64,000 nucleotides of DNA from Eudromia elegans (lineage: Eukaryota > Chordata > Aves > Tinamiformes > Tinamidae), in assembly GCA_003342815.1 (NCBI GenBank), contig PTEX01000042.1:4286344-4350343 (forward strand), in the 5' to 3' direction. Of this stretch, positions 62,455-64,000 are shown piece by piece; position 1 is the first letter of the stretch; each line of letters begins with the position of its first letter. Made by a program: the position numbers and the translations under genes. Under the pieces are notes generated by a model. That model searched no databases. It was not told the origin of the DNA and saw nothing but the letters and a program-made list of their open reading frames with translations.

Positions 62455-64000
62455 CTGACACTTACTCGGTAAAAGACAACAGTTGTTTTCTAAAGACTTT
62501 ATATGACTCTTGACAGTGGATTGAACTTGTACTATAGGACATTTTTATACAGTTAGCATGCCTAAAGGCAACTTGTAGACAGTGAGAGCTTGAACCATCT
62601 TCCAATCTATCCTAACCTTACAGAACAACCTAAAGGAAAAGGAATGTCATCTCGGTACTGTGCTCACAAAAAAATGCAAAAAGGCCACTGGATATTCCTA
62701 TCCTCATTCTGGATTATTAATTATATTGCAACACAGCAAAACACACAGAATGTTTTTTAAAAAACAAGTTGATCACCTTCCAATTTAGAANATTATCGTT
62801 ACATCTTTAGATGCATTTTAAATTGCTCTGTTTGTTGTTTTTCTGTAAGATTAGAACATGCAAATGGTACTTAAAANAGTCTGATAGCCAACATTAAAGA
62901 GCATAAATGTTTTCCTGTATAATTTAAAGGTTATTTTCCAGTTCACTCCAAGCCCTCAAGCCACTTGGTGGGTGTAATCTGCTGTAGACTCAACTGTGGC
63001 TGTGTGTTTTGGCACTGATTCAATGGAGAGGTTATTGTTTGATTTATATGCCAAGAGCCCCTTAGATAAAGGGCTAATGGCAGGCTGATCGCTTCAGCCT
63101 TTGCTTGCGGTGTTTATACAGGCCCTTCTTCCCTCTCCCTACTCTCCGCCTGTATTCAAGGAAGGCTGTGTCACATCAAGACCAAGTTAACTAATTCACT
63201 CATACTAGCAGAACTCGATAAGGCAGTCGATGCACTAAACATCATTGGGCATGCTGTTAAAACACCAACTTTTCTGACTGAATAATATTATTGTATTTAA
63301 AATAATTTTTTCTACATTGCCAAAAGCAACAATAAAGGAATAATCACAATACAAAAAAAAGGGGGGAGTGGGAAAGCAGACAATCAACCAGAAATCTAAC
63401 AATATTCTTTACATCTAAATAAAAACAGGAGGTCCACAGATTAAAAAAAAAAAAAGATAAATGTTATATAGTAAACATTTTTAAATGGAACCATATCAAA
63501 AATATAGGTATTATAAGCCAATCACATCTTTGATATNATCTCACCAAAGGGCGTTAGTTTGTTAAACTGAAGTAACACAAANTATAAAGTCTTTTAAGAT
63601 GAATTTTCATCTCAAAAGTGAAGCTCTGAATAACCAAGATGTTTCACTGAACTCATTTCAGCAGATAGGATGGCCACCTTGCTCACTNAAGACTCAACAA
63701 GCCTTTCAAGCAGCTTTGGTTGCTCATGCCGGGTTGACAGTACGTCAAAAAGCAGGGCAAAACCATGAGGGTTGCAGGCCATACTCATCCTGCAGGCTAC
63801 GCCTTCCTTCCCTCTCTGCTACTGCAACAGCAGAGAGANCGGGCTGAACATTCAGGAAGGATCTCTCAGGTGGTGGCTCAATTCACTGCAGAATGTGCAA
63901 GGGAAACAACCTTAATGCTCACAGTTGGAAAGGCACTTGAGCAGGACAACCACACTGCACATNTCAAGGCATTCATGCAAAATGCCTTTCATGCAGAACT
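62455..64000 (-). other. SCFD2: SCFD2 intron upstream of the 62253-62454 exon (partial)
   Basis: Intronic sequence reaching the right edge. The stretch at about 62930-63180 is of mixed base composition, free of simple repeats, and looks like possible conserved regulatory DNA. I found no further exon; the large N-terminal exons must lie beyond base 64000. Confidence 0.55.

Noticed and set aside
1..64000. Prokaryotic or phage-type systems (operons, CRISPR, IS elements) and RNA genes
   Set aside because: Codon organisation, splice sites and CR1 repeats show vertebrate nuclear DNA. No regularly spaced direct repeats with unique spacers, tRNA cloverleaf or rRNA sequence was seen.

Overview
The window is vertebrate nuclear DNA, almost certainly from a bird. 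It is AT-rich and almost entirely intronic. Its interspersed repeats are CR1 LINEs, with the CATAGAAT / ATTCTATG 3'-terminal repeat typical of bird CR1. No Alu, L1 or other mammal-type repeats were recognised. Scattered single N's and one 16-N gap indicate a draft assembly.

The only gene I can support is on the minus strand. Four exons (62253-62454, 54444-54571, 40191-40366 and 7802-8051, in transcript order) have splice signals and fit one another in reading phase. Together they encode about 250 residues of a Sec1/Munc18 (SM) protein. Helical pattern and the very large gene size point to SCFD2 (Sec1 family domain-containing 2). The N-terminal part lies beyond the right edge and the C-terminal part beyond the left edge. 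About 756 of 64,000 bases (roughly 1.2%) are coding.

Layout: 1-7801, downstream intron; 7802-8051, exon; 8052-40190, a 32 kb intron with a CpG-dense patch at 11.45-11.69 kb, two eroded CR1 pieces, a CR1 3' tail and a cluster of GC-rich segments at 18.2-22.2 kb; 40191-40366, exon; 40367-54443, a 14 kb intron with a poly-A tract broken by an assembly gap, an ancient CR1-like LINE, a GC-rich patch with a 36-bp tandem duplication and a well-preserved 1-kb CR1; 54444-54571, exon; 54572-62252, a 7.7 kb intron with a roughly 10-bp-period degenerate tandem repeat; 62253-62454, exon, with a CpG-rich stretch next to its donor; then intron to the end.

I see no operon, CRISPR array, phage, toxin or other unusual system. 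The points most worth checking are the 10-bp-period repeat, the two CpG-rich patches, the preserved CR1 reading frame, and several intronic stretches that look like conserved regulatory DNA.
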